Shown here: positions 16,854 to 25,440 of the stretch, in pieces
How the letters are laid out: each line of letters opens with the position of its first letter
How positions within the stretch are numbered: position 1 is the first letter of the stretch
Assembly: GCF_013391085.1 (NCBI RefSeq)
Contig: NZ_CP058334.1
Coordinates: forward strand, 1,302,001 to 1,366,000
Length of the DNA stretch: 64,000 bases
Origin: Natronomonas halophila
GTDB lineage: Archaea > Halobacteriota > Halobacteria > Halobacteriales > Haloarculaceae
Direction: 5' to 3'
Position numbers and translations under genes: made by a program
Notes under the pieces: model-generated
Told to the model about the DNA's origin: nothing
What the model saw: the letters and a program-made list of their open reading frames with translations, nothing else
Databases searched by the model: none

Positions 16854-17395
16854 ATCATCCCCTCCAGCACGCGCGCAGTGTGTCTGGCACGCGAGACGGT
16901 CCGCGGCGTCGCCGACAGTGCCTCGCGCCACCGCACCGACGCCGGAGCACGCGGCGACCCGAGGAAGGCGGCCGCCACGGGGTCGTCGGTCCATTCGCCG
17001 CTGTCGACCCGACTGGCGGCCGCCTCCCGGTCGAGTCCCTCCCGTCGAGCGGTGGCGGCTATCGCGGCCTCCCGAAGGCGCTGGCGGACGTCTTCGGGCG
17101 CCTCGGAGCGCCGCAGTTCCGTGCTGCTCATTCGCTCGATTCGTGCCAGCGTCTCGTCGAACTCCGCGCCGAGCAGGTCGCCCGGCGGCGATTCGGACGT
17201 CGGGGACGCCTCCCCAGGGTTCTCGGCGTCCAGCGAGAGACCGAGGACGCCCGCGAGTGCGACTACACCGCCGAGTGCCGCGAGCATGGTCGGCGTGACA
17301 GCCGACGAGAATCCGCCGCCGAGGGACGGCGAAAGTGAGAAAACGGTGCCGGCGACCACCAGCGTCGCGCCAACGGCAGCGAGGTCCGTTCTCAT
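16850..17395 (-). CDS. Two-span membrane protein of the MoxR-DUF58 cluster
   Basis: 181 residues with two N-terminal hydrophobic segments (AAVGATLVVAGTVFSL and MLAALGGVVALAGVLGL) and a cytoplasmic, Arg/Glu-rich tail (SSTELRRSEAPEDVRQRLREAA). It resembles the small DUF7269-type proteins that sit between transglutaminase and DUF58 genes in Halobacteria. Both ends overlap neighbours (ATGA at 17392-17395 and 16850-16853), so expression is tightly coupled. Possibly a scaffold for the complex; no enzymatic motif. Confidence 0.72.
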   Translation of the reverse strand: MRTDLAAVGATLVVAGTVFSLSPSLGGGFSSAVTPTMLAALGGVVALAGVLGLSLDAENPGEASPTSESPPGDLLGAEFDETLARIERMSSTELRRSEAPEDVRQRLREAAIAATARREGLDREAAASRVDSGEWTDDPVAAAFLGSPRAPASVRWREALSATPRTVSRARHTARVLEGMI

Positions 17396-20367
17396 GTCGC
17401 CTCCCGGATGTCCTCGATGGCCTCGCGAGCGCGCCGTTCGCGTTCCTCGGTCGGGTCGCCGTCGCCGTATCGTACCTCACGGAAGAGGGTCGTCAGTTCG
17501 GCCACCGCGTCGGCCGGCAGCCCGTGTTCGAGCGCCTCCTCGGCGACGGCCGCGGGCGTCCGTTGGGTACCGTCGAGACCGTCGGCGAGGGCCGCCCACG
17601 CCTGATACACGTCGTTGTCGTCGGCCGGTTCGACGAGAAACGGTCCCGTCACCTCGGCCGCCTCGTCGGGGCGGGGCGTCGGTGATGTACCCGCATCCCG
17701 CGTGGCGAGCAGGTCCGCGAAATCCGCGGCAAGCGTTTCGAGCGCGTCGCCAGCCGCGGCGAGGAGATGCCGCGGGTTTCGGGCGACGGCTCGAACCGAC
17801 CCGCGCGTGCCGAAGACGGCGACGGCGGTGCCACAGACGATGAGCGCGAGCAGCCAGTAGACGGCCGGATAGCCGGCATGCGCCGACCCCGAGGCCGCGC
17901 CGCGTTCGACTGCGATAGTGAGTGACCCCGCCCTCGGGGGCACCCCCACGGTCGCCTCGCCGTTCGCGTCCGTCGTGCCGACGGCCTCACCGCCGGCCAG
18001 TATCGTCGCGTTCGCGACGGGCGCGCCGCCGAGCGTCGCCCGAACGTCGACGGTGCCGCCCGGATAGGCCAGCCCCCGGGTTTCGACAGCGATGTCGGTC
18101 GGCAGCACGGGCGTCAGTTCCGCGCGGGCCTCACCGCGCTCGACGACCACCGTAGTCGTTTCGGCGTAGGGTAACCGGATTCGGGCACCGCCAAGGGCGT
18201 CGGTTTCGGTGACGACCCCCCCGTCGATGGAGACCGTCGCGGCGCGCAGCGGGTAGTCGCCGACGCTCGCGCGGAGTCGGACGGACAGGCCCGGAACCGG
18301 CTCCGAGAGGTCGATGGAAGCCTCATCAACCCGCGGGCGAATCGGCCGAGAGGCCTCGAAGTCACCGCGCTGGACGGTGAAGCGGCCGGGGCCGTACGGC
18401 GCCGGAATCCGCGCCCGGCCGTCCGCGTCGGTCGTGGCCCGCTCGACGCCGTTGGTCACCGTCGCGTTCTCGACGGGCGCGCCCTCGACGGTCGCGGTGA
18501 CCCGCCACGAGGCGCCGGGAGCCGGTTCGCCCTCGAACGTGGCGTCGAGCCGTCCCTGAACCGAAATCGATACGTTGCCGGAGGCGGCCCCGCGTTCGAC
18601 GCGTATCTCGGCCGGGCGCTCGTAGGGGGTCGGGACGACCGCGACGCCCTCGGCGTTCGTCGTTGCCTCGGATTGGCCCGCCAGCACCGTCGCGTCGGCG
18701 ACGGGTTCGCCTTCGATGGTGGCTTCGACCCGAAGCGGGCGGCCGGGCAGCACATCGAAACGTTCGTCGAATCGGACCGTCCCGTTCTCCTCGCGGCCGG
18801 GCGTCAGGGCGACGTCGATGGTCGTGTTCAACGCGAAGGTCCGCTCGCTACCGAGCGTCGCCGTCGTGCTCGCCCGTGGGTGTTCCCCGATGAGTGACGC
18901 CGCCACCGGAGTCGCGTCGTCCTCGGGCGTGCCGACCGCGCCGTCCTCGACCGGGTCGCCGCGCCGGACGACCGTTCCCTCGGTCACCGTCGCGCGGAAG
19001 AGCACCTCGTCGGAAAGGGCGGTGATGCTTCCCGAGAGACGCGCGTCGGGGCCAGCATACCGGAGGTCCTGAATGCTGTTCGAGCCGCCGGTTGCCGTCC
19101 CTGCCGAAGGGTCGCTACCGACGACCGGCGGCGGGTCACCCTCGCCCTCGTAGACGTAGGCCGCGACGGTGAGGTTCTCGGCGTAGGGGACCGTGGCAGT
19201 GACCATCCCCTCCGCGTCCGTCCGCCCGACCGGGTTCCCGTTGAACCGCACCTGCGCGTCCGATATCGGGTCGCCGGTCTCGGGGTCGCGGACGATGACC
19301 GTCGTTTCGGTACCGGGAACGAGCGAGCCATCGACTTCGATAGCGACGTCGAGTTGCCGCCAGCCCGATGACTCCTCGCCTTCCTGTGTCAGCGTCGAGA
19401 ACCTGCCGCGGAGCGCCGATTCCTCGTCGGCAGCGTCTTCGGCGGTCGCGACGCCGCGGGCCGCCGCGCGCTCGGTTTCGGGCGTGGGGTCGAAGGGGAT
19501 CCAGCCGACGCCCGGGAAGTAGACCTCGACCCACGTGTGGGCGTGCTTGCCCCGGATGACGTGCTCGCCCGCCCCGACCTGTTCGTACGGCGAGTAGCCG
19601 GTGACGTAGCGGGCGGGCACGCCCTCGGCGCGCAGCATGGCGGCCATCGTCGTCGCGAAGTAGGTACAGTAGCCGGCATCCATTTCGGTCGCGAAGGCCG
19701 TCGCGACGTCGCTTCGGGGACGGTCGACCGACAGCGAGTAGTTCTTCTCCTGCTGGAGCCAGCGGTTGACCGCGACGGCTTTCGCGTAGGGCGTTTCGGC
19801 GTCGGCTGTCGCCTCGCTGGCGACCGTATCGAGTTCCGCGGGCGTGTCGTCGGGGAGTTGCCGATACCGTTGGACTTCGGCAGGATAGTCGGTGCCCGCG
19901 TTCCGGAGGTCGCCCTCGGTCCAGACCGGCCGCCGCGAAGTGACGGTAAACTGGTCGCCCGGTTGCAGTTCCGCGACTGGTTCGGGCGCGCCGGCGAAGA
20001 CGGCGACTTCGGGACCTTCGTAGGCCGTCGGTCGCCACAGTGCCGGTGTCGTCCGAACGGGCGCTTGCACCTCGTATCGGATAGTCACGCGGTCAGATTC
20101 CCCGGGCGGCGGGCCGAGCGCATCGGTCGTCGATGGCCCGCTGGTCCGTTCCCATCCCTGCCCGGTATAGCGGTCGTAACTCGCCACCCGGAAATACGAC
20201 CCCTCGATAGGGCCGTAGTCGGGGGCGGCCTCGTCGTCGTCCTCACCGAAGGTGGCCGATAGCGGCGGCTCATCGGTCGCTATCTGCGGCGCGGCGAGGG
20301 CGAGTGCTGCGACACAGAGACCCACGACGACGAGCGAGGCGAGTCGCACTACCCACGTTGGGTTCAC
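17392..20367 (-). CDS. Transglutaminase-like membrane protein with repeated beta domains and DUF4129 tail
   Basis: 991 residues. A signal anchor (LASLVVVGLCVAALALAAP) is followed by a transglutaminase core with the triad in order: Cys in AGYCTYFATT (about 233), His in KHAHTWVEVY (about 277) and Asp in PFDPTP (about 290). Residues ~320-820 contain at least six carboxypeptidase-regulatory-like beta modules with the recurring pattern VxNATVxxGxxxxTTDAxGxAxVxxPY. A second membrane span (YWLLALIVCGTAVAVFG) precedes a cytoplasmic DUF4129-type tail. GTG start. First gene of the four-gene operon. Likely acts on cell-surface protein or on secreted partners; substrate unknown. Confidence 0.87.
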   Translation of the reverse strand: MNPTWVVRLASLVVVGLCVAALALAAPQIATDEPPLSATFGEDDDEAAPDYGPIEGSYFRVASYDRYTGQGWERTSGPSTTDALGPPPGESDRVTIRYEVQAPVRTTPALWRPTAYEGPEVAVFAGAPEPVAELQPGDQFTVTSRRPVWTEGDLRNAGTDYPAEVQRYRQLPDDTPAELDTVASEATADAETPYAKAVAVNRWLQQEKNYSLSVDRPRSDVATAFATEMDAGYCTYFATTMAAMLRAEGVPARYVTGYSPYEQVGAGEHVIRGKHAHTWVEVYFPGVGWIPFDPTPETERAAARGVATAEDAADEESALRGRFSTLTQEGEESSGWRQLDVAIEVDGSLVPGTETTVIVRDPETGDPISDAQVRFNGNPVGRTDAEGMVTATVPYAENLTVAAYVYEGEGDPPPVVGSDPSAGTATGGSNSIQDLRYAGPDARLSGSITALSDEVLFRATVTEGTVVRRGDPVEDGAVGTPEDDATPVAASLIGEHPRASTTATLGSERTFALNTTIDVALTPGREENGTVRFDERFDVLPGRPLRVEATIEGEPVADATVLAGQSEATTNAEGVAVVPTPYERPAEIRVERGAASGNVSISVQGRLDATFEGEPAPGASWRVTATVEGAPVENATVTNGVERATTDADGRARIPAPYGPGRFTVQRGDFEASRPIRPRVDEASIDLSEPVPGLSVRLRASVGDYPLRAATVSIDGGVVTETDALGGARIRLPYAETTTVVVERGEARAELTPVLPTDIAVETRGLAYPGGTVDVRATLGGAPVANATILAGGEAVGTTDANGEATVGVPPRAGSLTIAVERGAASGSAHAGYPAVYWLLALIVCGTAVAVFGTRGSVRAVARNPRHLLAAAGDALETLAADFADLLATRDAGTSPTPRPDEAAEVTGPFLVEPADDNDVYQAWAALADGLDGTQRTPAAVAEEALEHGLPADAVAELTTLFREVRYGDGDPTEERERRAREAIEDIREAT

Positions 20368-20475
20368 GGATACCCAAAGTGGTTACCCCGGGAAAGCGCG
20401 GGGAACGAAGTAGGCCCGCGGCTGGTCGGGGAGGAAACGGCTGCAGAAATGAGGGTCGAAGGGTTCCGCTTGTCG

Positions 20476-20592
20476 TTAGTCAGCGCCGGCACATTCGCGC
20501 CAGCCGCAGTCCGCACAGTAGCGGTTACCAGCGATGAACGCGGTCGGTGCGCCACAGCGGAGACAGGCCGCGACTTCCGTCGAGACGGCCAT
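20476..20592 (-). CDS. Tiny zinc-ribbon protein coupled to the ALDH gene
   Basis: 38 residues (MAVSTEVAACLRCG...YCADCGWRECAGAD) with two CxxC knuckles, CLRCG and CADCG, a complete small zinc ribbon. Its ATG at 20592 shares a base with the TGA of the aldehyde dehydrogenase gene (TGATG), which is good evidence for translation by coupling. Micro-proteins with two CPxCG-like motifs are common in Halobacteria and some affect metabolism and biofilm traits, but this one has no known role. Confidence 0.7.
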   Translation of the reverse strand: MAVSTEVAACLRCGAPTAFIAGNRYCADCGWRECAGAD

Positions 20593-22100
20593 CAGTCGTC
20601 CTCGGTCTTGATGTCCGCCGAGAGACCCTGTGCCATCTCGATATCCGAGGAGTTGTTCAGCGTCCACGCCGTCCGTTCGGTGACGGCCTCGATGACCTCA
20701 CGCGCGGAGGGGTAGCCGTTACCGGACTTCTTGACGCCGCCGAACGGCAACTGGACCTCGGCACCGATACACGGCAGGTTTCCGTAGGCGAGGCCGAGTT
20801 CCGCGTGGTCGCGGTAGTAGTTGATCTGCCGGTAGTCCTCGCTGATGATGGAGCCGGCGAGGCCGTACAGCGTCGCGTTCTGGAGTTCGACGCCGCGCTC
20901 GATGTCGCCCTCGTACTCGATGAGGGCGACGTGGGGGCCGAAGACCTCCTCGTGGATGCAGCGGAGGTCCGGGTCGTACTCCGTCTCGTAGACGAACGGG
21001 CCGATCCAGTGGCCGTCCTCGTGGCCGTCGGGTATCTCGTCGGCGCCGAGGTCGGCGCGGTCGACGAGCACGTCGACGCCCTCCTCGCGGGCGAGGTCGT
21101 TGTATTTCTGGACCTTCTCGCGGTGTTCGGCCTCGATGAGCGGCCCCATGAAGGTGCCCTCGTCGAGGGGGTCGCCGACCGCGACCTTCTCGGCGGCGGC
21201 GACGAAGCGCTCCTTGAACTCGTCGTAGACGTCCGTGTGGACGATGAGCCGTTCGCTGGAGACACAGCGCTGGCCGGTCGTCTTGAAACTCGACAGGGTC
21301 GCGGCGGGCACCGCGAGGTCGAGGTCCGCCTCGTCGGTGACCAGCACGGCGTTCTTGCCGCCCATCTCGCAGGCCGCGAGTTTGCCGGGCGTGCCGCCGA
21401 CCTCGTCGGCGATGCCGTGGCCGACTTCGGCGCTGCCCGTAAAGAGGACCGTCTCGACGTCGCTGTCGACGATGGCGGCGCCGGCGTCGCCGTAGCCCTG
21501 AACCATGTTGAAGACGCCCTCGGGAATCCCGGCGTCGACCATCAGTTCCGCGATGGCGTGGGCGCACTTGGGCGTCTGTTCGGCGGGCTTCCAGACGACG
21601 GTGTTGCCCTCGACCAGCGCGACGGCCATGTGCCAGAAGGGGATGGCGATGGGGAAGTTCCACGGCGTGATACAGCCGACGACGCCGCGGGGTTTGCGGC
21701 GCATGTAGGCGTCCTTGCTCGCGATTTCCGAGGGGACGACATCGCCGTGGGGGTGGCGGCCGTTGCCGGCGGCCCATTCGACCATGTGGGCGGCCTCGAC
21801 GATGTCGGCGCGGCCCTCCGAAATCTCCTTGCCGCACTCGCGGGTGACGAGTTCGCCGAGTTCGTCGGTGCGGGCCTTCAGTTCCTCGTAGACGTCCCAG
21901 AGGTACTCGGCGCGGTTCGGGTAGGAGAGTTCGCGCCATTCCTCGAAGGCCTCCTCGGCAGCGTCGACCGCCGCGGCCACGTCGTCTTCGGTCCCTCGTG
22001 GGAACTCCCCGAGCGACTCGCCGGTCGCCGGGTTCGTACTCTCGAAGGTCTCCTCGCCGGATACCCACTCGCCGTCGATGTAGTGTGCGTGTTGCTCCAT
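20592..22100 (-). CDS. Aldehyde dehydrogenase, probable 1-pyrroline-5-carboxylate dehydrogenase
   Basis: 502 residues, full length. The catalytic cysteine is in TTGQRCVSSERL (about residue 279) and the general-base glutamate in CEMGGKNAVL (about 243); ITPWNFPIAIP and FTGSAEVGHGI are NAD-binding blocks. Many haloarchaeal ALDHs accept various substrates, so the assignment to P5C rests on context: a proline dehydrogenase gene lies 0.9 kb away and the two promoter regions share a palindrome. P5C dehydrogenase turns the product of proline oxidation into glutamate with NAD(P)+. The start ATG at 22100 gives the expected MEQHAHYIDGEWVSG N-terminus. Confidence 0.82.
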   Translation of the reverse strand: MEQHAHYIDGEWVSGEETFESTNPATGESLGEFPRGTEDDVAAAVDAAEEAFEEWRELSYPNRAEYLWDVYEELKARTDELGELVTRECGKEISEGRADIVEAAHMVEWAAGNGRHPHGDVVPSEIASKDAYMRRKPRGVVGCITPWNFPIAIPFWHMAVALVEGNTVVWKPAEQTPKCAHAIAELMVDAGIPEGVFNMVQGYGDAGAAIVDSDVETVLFTGSAEVGHGIADEVGGTPGKLAACEMGGKNAVLVTDEADLDLAVPAATLSSFKTTGQRCVSSERLIVHTDVYDEFKERFVAAAEKVAVGDPLDEGTFMGPLIEAEHREKVQKYNDLAREEGVDVLVDRADLGADEIPDGHEDGHWIGPFVYETEYDPDLRCIHEEVFGPHVALIEYEGDIERGVELQNATLYGLAGSIISEDYRQINYYRDHAELGLAYGNLPCIGAEVQLPFGGVKKSGNGYPSAREVIEAVTERTAWTLNNSSDIEMAQGLSADIKTEDD

Positions 22101-22201
22101 ACGGTGACGTCGTCTCGGATGACCCAGTATCCCATCCCGCCCATGGACGGGTGGAACCAATCCGACCACAGTGCGCCGAAAAGCCTCGAAAGTAGCACCA
22201 C

Positions 22202-22215
22202 CCTACCATGGTCGG
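22202..22215. promoter_or_regulatory. Shared palindromic operator, site 1 (ALDH / regulator intergenic)
   Basis: CCTACCATGGTCGG, 13 of 14 matches to the perfect palindrome at 23863-23876. It lies between the divergent ALDH and HTH-10 regulator genes, its centre about 60 bp before the regulator ATG and 108 bp before the ALDH ATG. ACCATCGG at 22227-22234 may be an additional half site. Confidence 0.6.
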
Positions 22216-22268
22216 GCCGATTTTGAACCATCGGCAACCTCATACTGGTTGATACCCTTTCCAATACG

Positions 22269-23000
22269 ATGAGTAACGCACAGTCCGGGTCTGGAACACG
22301 GCTCACGCTCGATTTGTGGCATCCGAACTGTTGGGCCTGCGAGTCGACGTCGGAGGTACCGGGCGGTGTGCTGGCACACGCGATTTATAATACGCCGAAG
22401 GCGGACATCGAACGGGACTCCGTCAACGGCCTGTTTACGGCGTTTGCCGACAGCACCGAGGAAATCGAGGAGTTGCTGTCGACCATCGAATCCTCGCCAC
22501 ACAGCGGCGAGTTGCTCGAACTACAGGAGCGATTCGGCACCGGCCACGCGGCGCCGGGCAACGTCGTCCGGGAGTTCTTCCTCGAATACGACCCCGGCGA
22601 CATGGTCTGTCCGGTGTTGCTCGAACACGGTTTCGTCCACAGCCAGCCGGTCCGCATCCAGAACGGCCGCGAGTACTGGCAGGTGAGTTTCGCCGGCGAG
22701 CGCGGCGACATCCAATCGGCCCTCGACGGCGTCCGCGAGGACGCGAGCGCTGAGGTCACCATCGAACGCATCGCCTCCGCGGGCGAGACCGGCAGTCGTG
22801 AGCGGAACCGCCGCCTCGACGCCCTGACGCCGACCCAGCGGAAGGTCTTCGACCTCGCACGCGAGATGGGCTACTACGAGTGGCCCCGTGGCTGTTCGAC
22901 GCGCGACTTGGCGGACGAACTCGACGTCTCGAAGACGACGCTTCTGGAACACCTGCGAAAGGCCGAAGCGAAACTGCTGGACCCGTCTAGCGACCGATAA
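22269..23000 (+). CDS. HTH-10 (Bat-type) transcriptional regulator
   Basis: 243 residues. The N-terminal half starts with LTLDLWHPNCWACESTSE, the form seen in single-domain halobacterial HTH-10 regulators, and should be a ligand-sensing region. The C-terminal HTH-10 reads LTPTQRKVFDLAREMGYYEWP then STRDLADELDVSKTTLLEHL, ending in AEAKLL. Family knowledge: activators or regulators of specific metabolic operons (Bat, DmsR-like). It is divergent from the ALDH gene and convergent with proline dehydrogenase (14-bp overlap of 3' ends), so control of proline use is a good inference. It has no PAS or GAF domain. Confidence 0.85.
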   Translation: MSNAQSGSGTRLTLDLWHPNCWACESTSEVPGGVLAHAIYNTPKADIERDSVNGLFTAFADSTEEIEELLSTIESSPHSGELLELQERFGTGHAAPGNVVREFFLEYDPGDMVCPVLLEHGFVHSQPVRIQNGREYWQVSFAGERGDIQSALDGVREDASAEVTIERIASAGETGSRERNRRLDALTPTQRKVFDLAREMGYYEWPRGCSTRDLADELDVSKTTLLEHLRKAEAKLLDPSSDR

Positions 23001-23826
23001 CCGCACGCAGTGCGAACAGCGCGTTCGATTTTCGCTCCCGAATTCGCCGGTAGAAGTAGGAGAACCACTTGTTGCCGTAGGGGACGTACTGGTAGGTGGG
23101 AACGCCCTCGGCGGCGAGGTTCCGCTGGGCCCCCTCACGGACGCCCATCAGCATCTGGACCTCGTAGGGGGTGCCGTGTTCTTCGTGGAGGTCCGCAGCA
23201 TAGTCGAGCATCGCGGGGTCGTGGCTGCCGACGGCGACGCCATCATCGAACTCCTCGAAGGCGTATTCCAGCAGGTCGCGGTAGGCAGCATCGACGTTCT
23301 CGCCGCCCTTGTGGGCGACCGATTTCGGCTCGTCGTAGGCGCCCTTGACGAGTCGCACTTTGCCGGGCAGGTTCGCGAGGCGCTCGATGTCCTCAGCGGT
23401 CCGCTTGAGGTTCGCCTGAATGCAGACCCCGACGTCGCCGTCGGTCGCCAGCGCGTGTTCCTCGAAGGCATCGAGGGTCACGTCCGTCGTCGTGTGGTCT
23501 TCCATGTCGATCCAGACGAAGCAGTCGTGTTCCTGTCCGACTTCGACGATGCTCGCGAGGTTCTCACGGAAGGCCTCGTCGCCGACGTCGAGACCGATTT
23601 GCGAGGGCTTGACGGAGACGCAGGCGTCGACGCCCGCCTCGTCGATATCGCGGATGAGGTCCATGTACGCGCGGGCGTCCGCGTCGGCCGGCGCGCGCTT
23701 GTCGTAGTGTTCGCCGAGTAGGTTGAGGATGGCCCGAACGCCGTCGTCGTTGCAGTCCCTGACGTGGTCGATAGCCGTCGCAGCATCTTCGCCCGCGACG
23801 AAGTTGCTAGCGATAGGTGGGAGCAT
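22987..23826 (-). CDS. putA: Proline dehydrogenase
   Basis: 279 residues, the usual length of monofunctional PRODH. Conserved blocks include FVWIDMEDHTTTDVTL, the barrel strands QANLKRTAEDIERL and VRLVKGAYDEPK, VGSHDPAMLDYA and YVPYGNKWFSYFYRRIRER, the last providing the substrate-binding arginines. Family knowledge: FAD-dependent oxidation of L-proline to 1-pyrroline-5-carboxylate, passing electrons to the quinone pool at the membrane. The ATG at 23826 starts MLPPIASNFVAGED. A perfect 14-bp palindrome is centred 43 bp before the start codon. The 3' end overlaps the end of the HTH-10 gene by 14 bp. Confidence 0.93.
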   Translation of the reverse strand: MLPPIASNFVAGEDAATAIDHVRDCNDDGVRAILNLLGEHYDKRAPADADARAYMDLIRDIDEAGVDACVSVKPSQIGLDVGDEAFRENLASIVEVGQEHDCFVWIDMEDHTTTDVTLDAFEEHALATDGDVGVCIQANLKRTAEDIERLANLPGKVRLVKGAYDEPKSVAHKGGENVDAAYRDLLEYAFEEFDDGVAVGSHDPAMLDYAADLHEEHGTPYEVQMLMGVREGAQRNLAAEGVPTYQYVPYGNKWFSYFYRRIRERKSNALFALRAVIGR

Positions 23827-23862
23827 ACTCGTAGTCGGTTGGCCAGCGGCCTCAAGCCCGTC

Positions 23863-23876
23863 CCGACCATGGTCGG
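23863..23876. promoter_or_regulatory. Shared palindromic operator, site 2 (proline dehydrogenase)
   Basis: CCGACCATGGTCGG is a perfect 14-bp palindrome centred 43 bp upstream of the proline dehydrogenase ATG, just above where a TATA box would lie. Near-copies occur at 22202-22215 and 28923-28936. Confidence 0.65.
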
Positions 23877-23914
23877 ATGGCCAAAAGAGCGCCGGAAGTT
23901 CCGGAATCCGGCGG

Positions 23915-24628
23915 TTAGCCGCCGAGATACAGCTGTGAGACTTCCTCGTTGTCCAGCAGGTCGTCGGCGGTGCCCTCGAAGCGGACGGTCCCCTGGTCGA
24001 GGACGTAGCCGCGGTCGGAGATGCCGAGACCCTTGGTCGCGTTCTGTTCGACCATGAGGATTGCCGTGTCCATGTCGTTGACCGCCTGCACGTCCTCGAA
24101 AACCTCGTCGGCCGTGTTGGGCGCAAGCCCGGCCGACGGCTCGTCGATGAGCAGCACGTCGGGTTCCATCACGAGCGCGCGGGCGAAAGCCAGCACCTGT
24201 CGCTGGCCCCCCGAGAGGGTCCGCGCCTTCGCGCTCTTCTTCTCGCGGAGGATCTCGAAGCGGTCGTAAAGGTCTCTCATGACCGATTCGAGGCCGTCCT
24301 TCCGGGCGACGCCGCCCATGCGGAGGTTCTCGTCGATGGTCAGCGACCCGAACACGTTGTCGGTCTGGGGGACGTAGCCGATGCCCTCACGAACGATGTT
24401 TTCGGGCGCCATCCCGCTGATGTCGCGGCCGTGGTAGGTGACCGACCCCTCCCACGGCGTCAGCATGCCGAAGGCCGTCTTGAGGACAGTCGACTTGCCG
24501 GCGCCGTTCGGGCCGATGAGACAGACGATTTCGCCCGCATCGAGATGCAGGGTGAGGTCGTCGAGAACCTGTACCTCGCCGTAGCCGCCGTCGACGTCCG
24601 ACAGCGACAGTACGTGGTCGGCGCTCAC
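23915..24628 (-). CDS. livF: Branched-chain-type amino-acid ABC transporter ATPase
   Basis: 237 residues, LivF subfamily. Walker A is GPNGAGKST, the Q-loop region is YVPQTDNVFGSLT, the signature LSGGQRQVLAFARAL, Walker B VLLIDEPSAGLAP and the His switch lies in LMVEQN (typical LivF substitution of the ADH loop region). It is the last gene of the liv operon. The GTG start at 24628 overlaps the upstream TGA (GTGA) and is preceded by a GGAGGTG Shine-Dalgarno-like sequence at 24633-24639, which decides the start. Works at the inner face of the membrane with LivG, LivM and LivH. Confidence 0.93.
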   Translation of the reverse strand: MSADHVLSLSDVDGGYGEVQVLDDLTLHLDAGEIVCLIGPNGAGKSTVLKTAFGMLTPWEGSVTYHGRDISGMAPENIVREGIGYVPQTDNVFGSLTIDENLRMGGVARKDGLESVMRDLYDRFEILREKKSAKARTLSGGQRQVLAFARALVMEPDVLLIDEPSAGLAPNTADEVFEDVQAVNDMDTAILMVEQNATKGLGISDRGYVLDQGTVRFEGTADDLLDNEEVSQLYLGG

Positions 24629-25440
24629 GTGCCACCTCCGAGGTACGCCTCGATGACACGGGGGTCGGACTGGACCCGCTGGGGCGGCCCCTCCATGAGG
24701 ACGCTGCCCTGGTCGAGGACGACGACGGGGTCGGCCAGTTTCATGACGAACTCCATGTCGTGTTCGATGAGCAGGAAGGTCGTGCCCTGCTCGTTGAGGC
24801 GGCGAATCTGGTCGGCGAGTTTGTTCCGGAGCGTCGGGTTGACGCCGGCGACTGGTTCGTCGAGCAGGAGGATTTCCGGCTCGGCCAGCATGGCGCGGGC
24901 CAACTCGACCAGTTTCATCTGCCCGCCGGAGATGTCAGTGGCGGGCTGGGTCGCGAGGTGGTCGATTTCGAACTCCTCGAGGATGCGCTGGGCGTCTTCG
25001 AGGTTCTTCGATTCGTGTTCGCCGACGGCGCCGGGCGAGGTGAACAGTTTGATAAAGGACTCGCCGGGCTGGCTGCGCGGGCCGACGAGCATCGCCTCGC
25101 GGACGGTCATCCCTTCCAGTTTCCGCGGCGTCTGGAACGTGCGGATGAGGCCGTGGTCGGCCACCTGGTAGGGTTCGGCGCCGGTGACGTCGGTGCCGTT
25201 GACGGTGACGGTGCCGCCGTCCGGTTCGTAGAACCCCGAAATGAGGTTGAAGATGGTCGATTTGCCGGCGCCGTTCGGCCCGATGAGGCCGGTAATCGTC
25301 CCGCGTTCGACCGAGAAGGTGGCGTGGTCGGTCGCGACGAGGCCACCGAAGCGCTTCTGGAGGTCCTCGACGTGCAGGACGACGTTGTCGTATTCGGAAT
25401 CAGTCGATTCGTCGGTGTCATCGAATTCGGACTCACTCAT
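24625..25440 (-). CDS. livG: Branched-chain-type amino-acid ABC transporter ATPase
   Basis: 271 residues, LivG subfamily. Walker A GPNGAGKST, Q-loop RTFQTPRKLEGMTV, signature ISGGQMKLVELARAM, Walker B ILLLDEPVAGVNP and switch LIEHDMEFVM are intact. An acidic N-terminal extension of about 25 residues (SESEFDDTDESTDSEYD) is a halophilic feature. ATG at 25440 is chosen because AGGTGA five bases upstream is a good ribosome-binding site; an in-frame GTG at 25449 lies inside that site. The start overlaps the end of livM by 8 bp. Confidence 0.93.
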   Translation of the reverse strand: MSESEFDDTDESTDSEYDNVVLHVEDLQKRFGGLVATDHATFSVERGTITGLIGPNGAGKSTIFNLISGFYEPDGGTVTVNGTDVTGAEPYQVADHGLIRTFQTPRKLEGMTVREAMLVGPRSQPGESFIKLFTSPGAVGEHESKNLEDAQRILEEFEIDHLATQPATDISGGQMKLVELARAMLAEPEILLLDEPVAGVNPTLRNKLADQIRRLNEQGTTFLLIEHDMEFVMKLADPVVVLDQGSVLMEGPPQRVQSDPRVIEAYLGGGT

